A DNA stretch of 50,823 bases from Thermoplasmata archaeon (GTDB lineage: Archaea; Thermoplasmatota; Thermoplasmata; Lutacidiplasmatales; UBA184): NCBI GenBank assembly GCA_030041175.1, contig JASHOK010000040.1, positions 1 through 50,823 of the forward strand. The letters run 5' to 3'. Below the pieces are notes generated by a model. It was given only the letters and a program-made list of their open reading frames with translations, made no database searches and was not told the origin of the DNA. A program made the translations under genes and the position numbers. The stretch's first letter is position 1. Each line of letters opens with the position of its first letter. Positions 1-8,739 of this stretch are shown piece after piece.

Positions 1-32
1 GGGGCCCTCGGCGGCGAAATGGCGGGGGTCGC

Positions 33-127
33 TATTTAACCGTTATTCGCCATCTGCAGTGCGAATTCCCGGCACGGGACCTCCGGAAGTGCGGAGGCTA
101 TTCCGACCCGGTTTTCGCCCAAAACCG
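33..127. other. Upstream non-coding region with TATA-like box and two hairpins
   Basis: No gene is seen in positions 1-192. An AT-rich box (tatttaa, about 33-39) could serve either strand. Two inverted repeats follow: ctccg/cggag at 81-85 and 92-96, and a perfect 7-bp pair at 109-115 and 121-127 with a 5-nt loop. They could be part of an upstream transcript's end, a leader, or a small RNA. I could not fold this stretch into a tRNA. Confidence 0.3.
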
Positions 128-155
128 AGTGGAAGTTCCGATTGCGCGCGGCAAC

Positions 156-164
156 GCTTATATC
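156..164 (+). promoter_or_regulatory. TATA-like box for the L18e-L13-S9-RpoN operon
   Basis: The sequence gcttatatc is the most TATA-like stretch just before the L18e start at 193. The spacing of about 33 nt would give a leader of only a few nucleotides. Confidence 0.5.
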
Positions 165-192
165 GGAGGCCCGAGTCGAGCGGCCTCCCTGC

Positions 193-558
193 ATGTCCGA
201 CCCTATTCGCAAGGAAAATCCCGAGCTCACCCGCATCATCGTCGAGCTCCGGAAGGCGGCCAAGGTCCACAAGGCACCGATCTGGCGCGCCGCCGCCGAC
301 CGCCTGACGCGCCCCCGTCACCAGGTCTTTCCCTTGAACGTTGGCCATCTGGAGCGCCTGGCCGAGGCCCAGGAGACGGTCCTCGTTCCGGGCAAGCTGC
401 TCGCCGAGGGCCGATTGACCAAGGCCCTCACGGTTGGGGCCGTCTCGTACTCCGCGGAGGCCCGGTTGAAGGTCCACGCCGCCGGTGGCTCCGCGATGAG
501 CATTTCCGAGGTCGTGCGAAGCCACCCCGACGGGAAGGGGGTACGTCTCCTTGCCTGA
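193..558 (+). CDS. rpl18e: Ribosomal protein L18e (50S)
   Basis: This 121-residue protein is the archaeal/eukaryotic large-subunit protein L18e. The N-terminus (MSDPIRKENPELTRII) and the internal stretch around VFPLNVGHLERL and VLVPGKLLAEG are typical of the family, as is the length. ATG 193 is chosen over an in-frame upstream start at 142 because family members begin close to this point and a TATA-like box lies just upstream. It is the first gene of an archaeal cluster (L18e, L13, S9, RpoN). Its stop overlaps the start of L13, which implies translational coupling. Confidence 0.93.
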   Translation: MSDPIRKENPELTRIIVELRKAAKVHKAPIWRAAADRLTRPRHQVFPLNVGHLERLAEAQETVLVPGKLLAEGRLTKALTVGAVSYSAEARLKVHAAGGSAMSISEVVRSHPDGKGVRLLA

Positions 559-1003
559 AGCGCTTCCTTCCGCGAAAGAACCGTCGCCGACGGTCATCGA
601 CGCGACCGGCCTCGTCGTCGGCCGGGCGGCCGGCCTGATCGCCCAGCGGCTTCTGGCCGGAGAGCAGATCGTTGTCATCCACGCGGAGAAGGCGATCGTG
701 AACGGTTCCCGCGCCTCGGTCCTCGAGACCTATCGAGCGAACCGAGCCCGAGGATCCGTCCGGAGTGGTCCTCACTTCCCCCGGAACCCCGACCGGATCT
801 TCCGTCGGGCCGTTCGGGGGATGGTTCCCCACCTGAAGACCCGTGGCAAGGCCGCCTTCGACCGGCTCACGGTCTACATCGGATGTCCCGAGGTCTACGC
901 CAAGGTGTCGGCCAGTAGCCTTCCGGATGCGCAGGCCAAGCCCTCGCTCCGGGCCCCGCTCACGCTGGAGGAGATTTCCCGGCTGCTCGGAGCGCGCGTA
1001 TGA
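551..1003 (+). CDS. rpl13: Ribosomal protein uL13 (50S)
   Basis: This 150-residue protein is uL13, a large-subunit protein. It shows the family's early region (VIDATGLVVGRAAGLIAQRL), the NGSR segment and the basic core around RGMVPHLKTRGK. It begins with TTG at 551, inside the last codons of L18e (8-nt overlap). No better ATG or GTG is available without losing the conserved N-terminus. Its stop overlaps the ATG of S9 as ATGA. Position and order match the archaeal L18e-L13-S9 operon. Confidence 0.93.
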   Translation: MPEALPSAKEPSPTVIDATGLVVGRAAGLIAQRLLAGEQIVVIHAEKAIVNGSRASVLETYRANRARGSVRSGPHFPRNPDRIFRRAVRGMVPHLKTRGKAAFDRLTVYIGCPEVYAKVSASSLPDAQAKPSLRAPLTLEEISRLLGARV

Positions 1004-1407
1004 AGACCCCTCAAGCGCTGATCACGACCGGCAAGCGGAAGGCCGCCATGGCGCGGGCCAGCTTCACGAAGGGGATCGGTCGCGTGCACGTCAATCGTCA
1101 GCCGCTCGAGATCTACGAGCCGGCGTTTGCCCGGGAAAAGATCTCCGAGCCGCTCCGGATGATCGGGGAGCGCTGGAAAGGCGTCGACATCGAGGTCACG
1201 CTGGCCGGCGGAGGGGTGGCCGGTCAGGCGGCTGCCGCGCGGACGGCGATCGCCCGGGGTCTCATCGTCTGGCTCAAGGACGACCAGCTTCGGGAGACGT
1301 TCAAGCACTACGATCGAAGTCTCGTCGTGAACGACCCGCGCCGAAAGCTTCCCAAGCGGCCCGGCGGGCGCGGGGCCCGGGCGCGGCGACAGAAGTCGTA
1401 CCGGTGA
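1000..1407 (+). CDS. rps9: Ribosomal protein uS9 (30S)
   Basis: This 135-residue protein is the small-subunit protein uS9. Visible hallmarks are the N-terminal TTGKRKAAMARA segment, the glycine-rich GGGVAGQA region and the basic C-terminus ending KSYR, which in this family reaches towards the P-site tRNA. ATG 1000 overlaps the L13 stop. It is co-transcribed with L18e and L13 and followed after 19 nt by RpoN. Confidence 0.95.
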   Translation: MKTPQALITTGKRKAAMARASFTKGIGRVHVNRQPLEIYEPAFAREKISEPLRMIGERWKGVDIEVTLAGGGVAGQAAAARTAIARGLIVWLKDDQLRETFKHYDRSLVVNDPRRKLPKRPGGRGARARRQKSYR

Positions 1408-1426
1408 GACGGAGGCAGACGGCTCG

Positions 1427-1624
1427 ATGACGCTGATGGTACCGGTGCGGTGCTTCACCTGCGGGAACGTCATTGGTCACACCTGGGACCAGTTCCAGGA
1501 ACGGACGGCCCGGGGGGAGGCTCCCGGCGCGGTGCTCGATGCCCTCGGACTCCAGCGCTATTGCTGCCGACGGATGATCCTGACCCACGTGGACCTGCTC
1601 GACGACGTCGGGCCCTACGGGTAG
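1427..1624 (+). CDS. rpoN: DNA-directed RNA polymerase subunit N (Rpb10)
   Basis: This 65-residue protein is RpoN, the small zinc-binding subunit of archaeal RNA polymerase that helps hold the RpoD/RpoL/B assembly platform. The zinc ligands are visible as C9-x2-C12 and the adjacent C46-C47 before RRM, exactly as in Rpb10. It is the last recognised gene of the ribosomal cluster. Its final 10 nt overlap the end of the convergent gene on the other strand, so termination must occur within that gene. Confidence 0.95.
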   Translation: MTLMVPVRCFTCGNVIGHTWDQFQERTARGEAPGAVLDALGLQRYCCRRMILTHVDLLDDVGPYG

Positions 1625-2427
1625 GGCGCGACCGGCGGCGGTGCCCGCGTGCAGGACAGCGACGTGAAGGTCAGGCCACCTTCGGACACTCCTGCGGCAT
1701 CCTTCACCGCATAGCCCGCCGCCCAGGCTCCGTCGAACGGGAACTTGTAGGCGTACGTGGCCGGCGCCGGAAACAGCAGAGAGACGAAGTCTCGATCCCC
1801 CGAGCCCGGAAACGGAACGGTGATCGGGTAGACCCCGGAGGATGCGTTCGCGCTGGGGACGTTCCAGGTCAGGCAGTTATCTACCTCAAATCCGCCGGAC
1901 AGCATCGACGTCGGTGTGTTGTCGAAGAGGACCGAGGCGTTGCCATTCGAGCTGAAGCTGGTGGCCTCGCCCACATCGTCCATCGACCCGGCGGGAAGGA
2001 GCAGCTCGGTCTCGAACCCGGACGCCGAGGTCGTGGTGTACGACGCCGACCGGTCCGCCGTGCACGGGCTTGCGAGCCCGGGTCCGGGGGCCGAGGAGTT
2101 TTCCCGGGCACTCAGGCGCCAGTCGAGGGCGCGAAAGATCCCGGCGGCAGCCCCGTTGGTGGCGTTGATCCCCCACCCCGAGCCGTTCGCCCATGCGTTG
2201 CCGCGATAGGGTGAGTTGAGCAGGATGACCGGCGTCCAGAAGACACGGCTCTCGAGGACCGCTCCGGTGGTGCAGACCTCGTGCTCCACCACACCGAACC
2301 CGACGGCCGGGACGAGGAGTGGAATGGCTACGACAATCGCGACGGCGCCGACGACCAGGGCTGCGAAGAGGACCCAGGGTCCGCGATGGCCCCTGGGCGA
2401 CGGGGAAGGTGGAGGCGTCGCATCCAT
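1615..2427 (-). CDS. Single-pass membrane-anchored exported protein, unknown function
   Basis: A 270-residue protein with a proline-rich cytoplasmic start, one strong hydrophobic segment (about residues 18-45), and a long Ser/Thr/Asn/Gly-rich ectodomain with several NxS/T sequons and isolated cysteines that could form disulfides. I recognise no family. Composition and anchoring resemble archaeal envelope proteins. It lies just downstream of the 1129-residue surface protein on the same strand (83-nt gap) and may act at the cell surface with it. Its 3' end overlaps rpoN by 10 nt, tail to tail. ATG 2427 is used; an ATG at 2423 is in another frame. Confidence 0.6.
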   Translation of the reverse strand: MDATPPPSPSPRGHRGPWVLFAALVVGAVAIVVAIPLLVPAVGFGVVEHEVCTTGAVLESRVFWTPVILLNSPYRGNAWANGSGWGINATNGAAAGIFRALDWRLSARENSSAPGPGLASPCTADRSASYTTTSASGFETELLLPAGSMDDVGEATSFSSNGNASVLFDNTPTSMLSGGFEVDNCLTWNVPSANASSGVYPITVPFPGSGDRDFVSLLFPAPATYAYKFPFDGAWAAGYAVKDAAGVSEGGLTFTSLSCTRAPPPVAPYP

Positions 2428-2510
2428 CGACGGTCGCCGGTCCGTCGGACAGCCTGCACAGTCATCATCCTGTCGTTCGCCGCGGACCCCGCGGCAAAAT
2501 GCGCGGACCG

Positions 2511-5500
2511 CTAGGTCTCGTCGTCCTCGTCTTCGTCCGCGTCCTTGGAGGATGAGCCCCGTTCCAGCCGGCCGCCGCTGCGGCTAGCGGGCGCCGAAGC
2601 GGCCCGCCGGCGGTACCGGAACAGCAGGATCAGCGCGACGATGACCACAATGGCGCCGCCGCCGATCGCGGCGTACTCGAGGTAGAGCTGGGTGGCGTTC
2701 TGCTTGATCGAGACCGAGACGTGTTGCAGGTTGGGTCCCGACACGTAGCAGTTCCCGCACGTCGCATTGGCCCACAACCAGCGGTTACCGGTGATGGACG
2801 GCGTCCACGTGACCTCGGCGCGGATCGTCTGGTTGTAGACGATCGCGATCGGCGGCAGCTGCCGGGTCGTGCCGACGACGCCCTTCGCCGAGACGTTGTA
2901 GTACGACACCGAGGCCGGCGTGCCGGCGATCGAACCACCCGGTCCGGTCGCGGTCTGGCTCGTCGAGGAGAGCAGGAGTTGCACGTTCCGGGCCGTCGAG
3001 AGCTTTCCGCCCGTATCGGTGATGTTGACCCACCAGGTATACGAGGTCCCGGTTTCGAGCGAGACCAGGCCGGACTTCTCCGTGAGGTTCGTGACGGTCA
3101 GGATCGGACGCGTCGTCGTATTGTAGGCGACGGTCAGCATGTAGGACGCATTCGCGTAGTTCCCGGCCCGGTCCGTGACGGTGAGGTTCACCGTGTACGG
3201 CTTCTGCTGCGGCGCCAGGTACTCGATGAACGAGAGGTTCGAGTTCGTGATGTGGACCGTGCTGTTCGCGGTGTTGTTGACCCACCACTGGTAGGAGACG
3301 ATCGACCCGTTGTGCGGGTCCGAGGAGTTCCGGGCGCTGAGCCGTACGTAGGCGACGCCATTCGGTCCCTCGACCGTTCCGGACGACGGGATCACGTTGT
3401 TGTTCGCGTTGTAGGCTAAGATCACGGCGATCGGTTTCTCCGTATCTCGGACCAGGATGACGAGTGTCGTCTTGTTCGAATGGCCCTGGCCATCCCAGAC
3501 GGTGAGCGTCAGGTTGTACTGCCAGCCGAGGAACGGTTGCACCACGTTGCCTCCGACCATCCCGGCCGACAGATAGTAGCCGGCGCCCTGGAAGCTGTAG
3601 CTGACCGGTGTGCTCGTGTTGGCACCCGCGGCCGCGGAGAAGTTCGCCAGGATCTTGGTGAAGTTGTGGCTGGTCAGGTTCCAGTTTGCGGTGGAGATGA
3701 CGCCATTGACCGGCGCCCCCGAGTACATCGTCGAGACGCTCCCCGTGAGGTTGAACGAGAGCGCCGTCGACCAGTTGATCAGGAGATAGCGCACGCCATT
3801 GACGGTCTTATTCTGGGCACTCGTCCAATTGCCGTTGATCACCGGGGTAGGATTCTGATTGCCGACGTAGATCGTGAAACCGATCTGATTCGTCTGGCCA
3901 CCGGACGACGTGACGTTGAGCGTGCCTTCGTACTTCCCTGTGGCCGTGTAGATGTGGGTCGTGGTCGGCTGGTGGGTGAAGTTCGTTCCGCCATCGCCGA
4001 AGGTCCATGAGAACGCCGAGCCGTTGGTGCCGGCGGGATACGTCGAGTTGACGGCCGAGAAGGTCACGTTCTCCCCGAGGCCAACCACAGCCGTGTAGTT
4101 CGTCCGCGAGGCGTTCAGGACGTTCTTCGTCGAGAAGGTGAAGGTCGGGACCGAGACGTTCAGCCGGGCCGAGATGTTCCCGTACTTCACCACCGTGAAG
4201 TTCGCCGTGTTGAAGGGCGTGGACGACGGCTTCGAGACCAGGTAGAACTTGGTCCAGGTCGCGGACGGGCCCCCCGGAATGAGCTTCGAGTTCGGCGGCG
4301 CCGCAGTGCCGGCCTTGAGCACGTACCCGCGGGGCAGGATGATCGTGTAGTTGATCGACTGGCCGTTGGTCGGGTGCCGGTAGTTGAACGCGATAGTGTA
4401 CTGGCTGCCGGTGCCGCTCTTCGGGAGCGGACCGGTCACGTTGTAGACCTGGGTCCACTTCATCGACAGACCCTGGGCGCTCGTCAGGCCGTAGCTAGCG
4501 GCGTACCCACCGGTGACGGACGGTTGGAGAGCCGGGGTGGTGTAGTTGGTGGGCTGGCCAAACCCGGTCCCGTTGATCAGCGCCTGGTCCTGCCCCGCCG
4601 GGAAGAACGGTCCCTGCGCCTGGACCCAGGGCGCCAGGTCGGCGTAGAGCGTGGAGTTCGTGATCGTCGTAGAGTGGCTGAAGTCGAGCGCGAGCTGGGC
4701 CCAGAGCTGCCCGGCGCTGGCGTTCGGCAGGTCGGGGAAGACGGAGTAGTTACCGAGCGATGCGACCGTCGTGACGTTCAGCAGGCCGAAGGTGGCGCCG
4801 TTCAACCCGTAGGAGTAGTTCAGGGTGGTGTTGTAGACGGCCGGCGGCGCGATCGGCTTGACCACCACGTTGTGCGGGTTGCCGGTCGTACCGGACGGAG
4901 AGGTCGAGCTGACCGAGAGCGGCACGAAGGCCGGCGCGTAGCCGACCGGGCTGATGATCAGGTCGAACGTCTCGGTGCCGGTGCCTGTGAAGTCCGACGG
5001 ATACGTGCCGACGGCGTACGAATAGCCGGTCGAATCGTACTGCGAATAGGCATCGTACTCGTTGGCGCCGGAGGTCGTGTCGATCAGGGTCTGGTTGAAG
5101 CCGTTGGGCTCCAAGCCCCCGAGCGAGCTGTAGATGAGACCGTACGCGAGGTAGTTATTCACCTGCAGGGCCACGTGGAACACTCCGGAGGTCGGGATCG
5201 TCTCCGGAGTGTACGAGTACTGGCTGGGGCTTCCGGGCGCATCGGCGTAGAGCAACCAGCTACCGGAGGGCGCCGGGAAGGTGGTGACGCCGGTGGCATT
5301 CGTCACGTTCTGCGACAGCGCGAAGCCCGGGTAGCTGGGAGAGATCAGTTGGACGGTGGCTCCCGAGACCGGTGTCGAGCCGATCGAGACCGTGGCGTTG
5401 ACCGTGGTGTTGTAGCCGATCAGGCGAACGTTCGGGATGGTCCGCGAGCCCGAACTGGTCAGGTTCGAGGCGCTTTCCCAGTAGTACTGGGGCGCCGAGC

Positions 5501-5900
5501 TCTCGGGAAGGATCCCGCAGACCCGGACGCCATTCACGAGGATGCTGCCGACAGGACAGCCGGACGACAGGATCTCGCCTTGCGGCTGGACGGACAGTCC
5601 CCACCATCCGGGCGCCAGCGTGCCGTTGGTGTTCGAGGCGGAGAAGGAGAACACCCCTTTCGAGGTCGTGGTCGTGGTGTAGACCGCGTGAGTCGCGCCC
5701 GAGGTCAACTGAACGACGACGCCGCTGGGGACGCCCAGGCCGTTCGGTTGCGCCACGAGGCCCGTGATCACATAGCTCGTCGAGGCCGCCGCGGCCGTCG
5801 GCAGCGTGCTGAACACGGACAGTGCCAGCAACGCCACAACGAAGGCCAACAGGGCATGCCGCAGACGAGGCGGTAGCCTGCCACCCATACCGTTCTTCAC
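2511..5900 (-). CDS. Large surface protein with carboxypeptidase-regulatory-like and PKD domains, C-terminal anchor
   Basis: A 1129-residue secreted protein. A signal peptide is visible (basic start, hydrophobic core to about residue 35, then an Ala-rich cleavage region). A carboxypeptidase-regulatory-like beta domain follows (about 40-130). The middle is rich in beta-type repeats and NxS/T sequons. A PKD domain is marked by the WTFGDGG motif near residue 635. Further Ig-like segments lead to a transmembrane helix near the end, a basic stop-transfer and an acidic tail. It probably forms part of the S-layer or an adhesin. GTG 5900 is used; ATG 5888, four codons in, is an alternative start. Confidence 0.75.
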   Translation of the reverse strand: MKNGMGGRLPPRLRHALLAFVVALLALSVFSTLPTAAAASTSYVITGLVAQPNGLGVPSGVVVQLTSGATHAVYTTTTTSKGVFSFSASNTNGTLAPGWWGLSVQPQGEILSSGCPVGSILVNGVRVCGILPESSAPQYYWESASNLTSSGSRTIPNVRLIGYNTTVNATVSIGSTPVSGATVQLISPSYPGFALSQNVTNATGVTTFPAPSGSWLLYADAPGSPSQYSYTPETIPTSGVFHVALQVNNYLAYGLIYSSLGGLEPNGFNQTLIDTTSGANEYDAYSQYDSTGYSYAVGTYPSDFTGTGTETFDLIISPVGYAPAFVPLSVSSTSPSGTTGNPHNVVVKPIAPPAVYNTTLNYSYGLNGATFGLLNVTTVASLGNYSVFPDLPNASAGQLWAQLALDFSHSTTITNSTLYADLAPWVQAQGPFFPAGQDQALINGTGFGQPTNYTTPALQPSVTGGYAASYGLTSAQGLSMKWTQVYNVTGPLPKSGTGSQYTIAFNYRHPTNGQSINYTIILPRGYVLKAGTAAPPNSKLIPGGPSATWTKFYLVSKPSSTPFNTANFTVVKYGNISARLNVSVPTFTFSTKNVLNASRTNYTAVVGLGENVTFSAVNSTYPAGTNGSAFSWTFGDGGTNFTHQPTTTHIYTATGKYEGTLNVTSSGGQTNQIGFTIYVGNQNPTPVINGNWTSAQNKTVNGVRYLLINWSTALSFNLTGSVSTMYSGAPVNGVISTANWNLTSHNFTKILANFSAAAGANTSTPVSYSFQGAGYYLSAGMVGGNVVQPFLGWQYNLTLTVWDGQGHSNKTTLVILVRDTEKPIAVILAYNANNNVIPSSGTVEGPNGVAYVRLSARNSSDPHNGSIVSYQWWVNNTANSTVHITNSNLSFIEYLAPQQKPYTVNLTVTDRAGNYANASYMLTVAYNTTTRPILTVTNLTEKSGLVSLETGTSYTWWVNITDTGGKLSTARNVQLLLSSTSQTATGPGGSIAGTPASVSYYNVSAKGVVGTTRQLPPIAIVYNQTIRAEVTWTPSITGNRWLWANATCGNCYVSGPNLQHVSVSIKQNATQLYLEYAAIGGGAIVVIVALILLFRYRRRAASAPASRSGGRLERGSSSKDADEDEDDET

Positions 5901-5909
5901 TCACCGGTT

Positions 5910-5925
5910 CGGCGGTTCTCCGCCG
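5910..5925 (-). other. Hairpin in the leader of the surface-protein gene
   Basis: A perfect 6-bp inverted repeat (cggcgg/ccgccg with a 4-nt ttct loop on the plus strand) ends 10 nt before the GTG start at 5900. It would lie in the 5' untranslated region if transcription starts from the TATA-like box near 5957. It could stabilise the message or affect initiation; no function is shown. Confidence 0.35.
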
Positions 5926-5953
5926 AGACTCGGGCGCGAACCCGGCCCCTCTA

Positions 5954-5961
5954 CTTATAGC
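5954..5961 (-). promoter_or_regulatory. TATA-like box upstream of the surface-protein gene
   Basis: On the minus strand this reads gctataag, the best TATA match in the 135-nt gap between cdc48 and the surface-protein gene. It would place the transcript start near 5930, giving a leader of about 30 nt that contains the hairpin at 5910-5925. Confidence 0.5.
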
Positions 5962-6035
5962 TTGCTCGGGGAAGAAGACCGGTTTCCGGCCTGCGACGAA
6001 TTCGCAAGGTCCGGAGCCTCCCGGACGCGTCCGGA

Positions 6036-8258
6036 CTAGCGGTAGATGGCCTGGAGCGCTTCCTCGCGCTTCCGGGCTACGCGTTCCCGGAGGAGCTGCT
6101 TCGAGAACTCCTCGTAGAACTTGATCGCCTCGGCGTCCACCGACGGTCGGACCAGCTTGAGCGCTTCGTCGAAGTGATGCATCGTGACCCGGCGGGCGGA
6201 GAGGCTCTCCCGGATCGCGACGAGCCCGGCCTCCCGGCACAACGCCGCGAGGTCGCTGCCGACGTATCCGTCGGTCCGCTGCGCGATCTCGGTGAGGTCA
6301 ACGTCCTGGAGCGGCATCTTCTGGCTGTGGACCTTCAGGATCTCCAGGCGGCCGGCGATGTTCGGCGGCTCCACGTAGAGCAGCCGGTCGAAGCGGCCGG
6401 TACGCAGGAGCGCCTCGTCGATGATGTCCGGTCGGTTCGTCGCCGCCAGCACCAGGACGCGTTCCAGCGACTCCAGTCCGTCGACGGAGGTGAGGAGCTG
6501 GTTCACGATGCGTTCCGTAACCCCACTCGAGCTCTGAAGCCCCCGGCGGGGGGCGATCGCATCGATCTCGTCGATGAAGACGATCGACGGGGAGGCCTGC
6601 CGGGCTTTCTTGAAGATGATCCGGATGGCCTTCTCGCTCTCTCCGACCCACTTGGACATAATCTCGGGCCCCTTCACGGAGATGAAGTTCGCCTGGCTCT
6701 CGGTCGCCGCCGCCTTGGCGAGCAGCGTCTTGCCGACGCCGGGGGGTCCGTAGAGGAGGATCCCGCGGACCGGTTCGATGCCCATGTGGGCGTAGACCTG
6801 CGGGTTTCGGAAGGGAAGTTCGACGGATTCCCGAAGCTCCTGCTTGACCTTGTCCAGGCCCCCGATCTCCTCCCAGTGCGTGCTCGGGATCTCGATGGTG
6901 ACGTCCCGGAGACTCGAGGGCTCGATCTGCTTGAGCGCCTCTTTGAAGTCCTTCTCGGTGACCTTCATCCGCTCCAGCAGCGGGAGCGGGATCGGCTTGT
7001 CGAAGTCGATCTCGGGCAGGTATCGGCGGAGCGCACGCATGGCGGCCTCACGGCCGAGCGCGGCCAGGTCCGCGCCGACGAAGCCATGGGTCAGCATCGC
7101 GAGCTCGCCCAGGATGCGTTCCCGCTCCTTCTCGGAGCCTTCCATCGGCATTCCGCGCGTGTGGATCTGGAGGATCTCGAGTCGACCGGCCTGGGTAGGA
7201 ACGCCGATCTCGATCTCCCGGTCGAAGCGGCCGGGGCGCCGTAGGGCGGGGTCGATGGCTTCCTCCCGGTTGGTCGCGGCGATCACGATGACGTTGCCGC
7301 GGCCCGAGAGGCCGTCCATCAGCGTCAGCAGCTGGGCAACGACTCGGCGCTCGACCTCGCCGACCACCTCGTCTCGGCGCGGCGCAATGGAATCGAGCTC
7401 GTCGATGAAGATGACCGAGGGGGCGTTCTTCTCGGCCTCCTCGAACTTCTCTCGAAGCTCCTTCTCGCTCTCCCCGTAGTACTTCGAGATGATCTCCGGT
7501 CCCTGAATGCCAATGAAGTGGGCGCCCGCCTCGTTGGCGACGGCCTTGGCGATGAGTGTCTTGCCCGTTCCCGGTGGACCGTAGAGCAGCACCCCCTTCG
7601 GCGGCGAGATGGCCAGCCGGTCGAAGAGCTCCGGATGCTTGAGCGGCAGCTCGATCATCTCACGGACCCGACCGAGCTTCTCCTTGAGGCCGCCGATGTC
7701 CTCGTAGGCGACGCGCGGGGCGGCGACCTCGGTCTCGGTAACGCTCTCGCTCTTGATCGTGATCAGACTCTGAGAACCGACCTGGACGATGCCCTTGGGC
7801 TGCGTCGAAACCACCATGAACGGCAGCGAGCCGCCCATGAGGAATACCCCGGGAATCACGAACACGTCGCCCCGGACGAACGGTCGATGGGCGAGCGCCT
7901 TCGACACGAAGGCCTCGAGGCCGGGACCGAGCTCCATCTTGGCCGCACCCGAATAGATTGGCGCGATCGTGATCGCCTCGGCGACGGGGCAGTCCACCCG
8001 CTGCACCATGACCCGGTCACCGATGCTCACTCCGGCGTTGCGCCGGACCACCGCTTCGATTCGGACGATGCCCTTGCCCTCGTCGTCCTGCTGGGCTCGG
8101 TTCACGACGGCCGCAGTGACCTTCCGGCCCCGGATCTCGATGACATCCCCCACGCCGACCTTGAGCCGCTGACGGGTGCTTACGTCGAGACGGGCCGTGC
8201 CGAGACCGATGTCCTGCTGGAAGGCCTCGGCGACGCGCAGGGTGATTGCTTCCGCCAT
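6036..8258 (-). CDS. Cdc48/p97-type AAA ATPase
   Basis: A 740-residue archaeal Cdc48 (VAT/p97) homologue that unfolds proteins using ATP. In order: the N-terminal double-psi barrel and CDC48 domain 2 (about 1-185); the D1 AAA module with Walker A GPPGTGKT (about residue 226) and Walker B FIDELDS; and D2 with GPPGVGKT (about 503) and FIDEIDA. Arginine-finger and sensor regions are present in both. The last residues are I-Y-R, which fits the HbYX motif used by proteasomal ATPases to open the 20S gate. The window also carries a proteasome beta subunit. It has no co-directional partner within 100 nt. Confidence 0.95.
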   Translation of the reverse strand: MAEAITLRVAEAFQQDIGLGTARLDVSTRQRLKVGVGDVIEIRGRKVTAAVVNRAQQDDEGKGIVRIEAVVRRNAGVSIGDRVMVQRVDCPVAEAITIAPIYSGAAKMELGPGLEAFVSKALAHRPFVRGDVFVIPGVFLMGGSLPFMVVSTQPKGIVQVGSQSLITIKSESVTETEVAAPRVAYEDIGGLKEKLGRVREMIELPLKHPELFDRLAISPPKGVLLYGPPGTGKTLIAKAVANEAGAHFIGIQGPEIISKYYGESEKELREKFEEAEKNAPSVIFIDELDSIAPRRDEVVGEVERRVVAQLLTLMDGLSGRGNVIVIAATNREEAIDPALRRPGRFDREIEIGVPTQAGRLEILQIHTRGMPMEGSEKERERILGELAMLTHGFVGADLAALGREAAMRALRRYLPEIDFDKPIPLPLLERMKVTEKDFKEALKQIEPSSLRDVTIEIPSTHWEEIGGLDKVKQELRESVELPFRNPQVYAHMGIEPVRGILLYGPPGVGKTLLAKAAATESQANFISVKGPEIMSKWVGESEKAIRIIFKKARQASPSIVFIDEIDAIAPRRGLQSSSGVTERIVNQLLTSVDGLESLERVLVLAATNRPDIIDEALLRTGRFDRLLYVEPPNIAGRLEILKVHSQKMPLQDVDLTEIAQRTDGYVGSDLAALCREAGLVAIRESLSARRVTMHHFDEALKLVRPSVDAEAIKFYEEFSKQLLRERVARKREEALQAIYR

Positions 8259-8547
8259 CGGGTCTCGTCCTGCCGGACGAGAATTTGAGCGTCAGTTGAG
8301 ATAAAAGGGTTGGGTGGAGCAAGAAACGTACGGGCTGGCGCCGCCCGGGCCGCAGGCAGCCGAAGCCACGGGATCCGGGTAATACGACAGGGATCGCCCC
8401 GCTCGGTGGCCCGGGCGTAGGCGACGGATTAGAGCTTCACCGGCGGAGAACGCCCGGCGCGGTCGGACTCGGGCGGGCCCGCTGCTGCAGAACGCAAGTC
8501 TTCAAGTATCGAGTCCAACGACACAGCCCTTTCGCAGAAGTGGTCGG
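8259..8547. other. Intergenic region between divergent cdc48 and a small zinc-protein gene
   Basis: A 289-nt non-coding stretch. For cdc48 (minus) a TATA-like cttttatc lies at about 8299-8307. A weaker one serves the plus-strand gene near 8504-8511. A GC-rich middle part contains several short inverted repeats, but I could not recognise a tRNA or other named RNA in it. Confidence 0.4.
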
Positions 8548-8739
8548 ATGGCCGCAATGTGCATTTCCTGCGGATGGACTCCCGAGGACGGCGACGGCGA
8601 TCGCGACGTGGTCGAGTACGTCGTGCCGGGACGTGCGACCACGCGGAATGTGTGCACCGAGTGCCTCGAAGCGGCCAGCGGCGCCTGGGTCTCGAAGTCG
8701 CTGCCCCAGCTCCCTGCCGGCGCGCATCACACGGCTTAG
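8548..8739 (+). CDS. Small zinc-ribbon-like protein, unknown function
   Basis: A 63-residue protein with two CxxC pairs (CISC near residue 5 and CTEC near residue 37) separated by a hydrophilic stretch, which suggests a single zinc-ribbon-like fold. I recognise no family. ATG 8548 is used; ATG 8557, three codons on, is equally possible. Its stop overlaps the stop of the convergent membrane zinc-finger gene by 4 nt. That both convergent genes encode CxxC-rich proteins is curious but may be chance. Confidence 0.5.
   Translation: MAAMCISCGWTPEDGDGDRDVVEYVVPGRATTRNVCTECLEAASGAWVSKSLPQLPAGAHHTA

Noticed and set aside
8410-8480. Possible tRNA in the cdc48 upstream region (GC-rich ends that could pair)
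   Set aside because: No TTCNANN T loop, no anticodon arm and no D-loop GG were found at the right distances.
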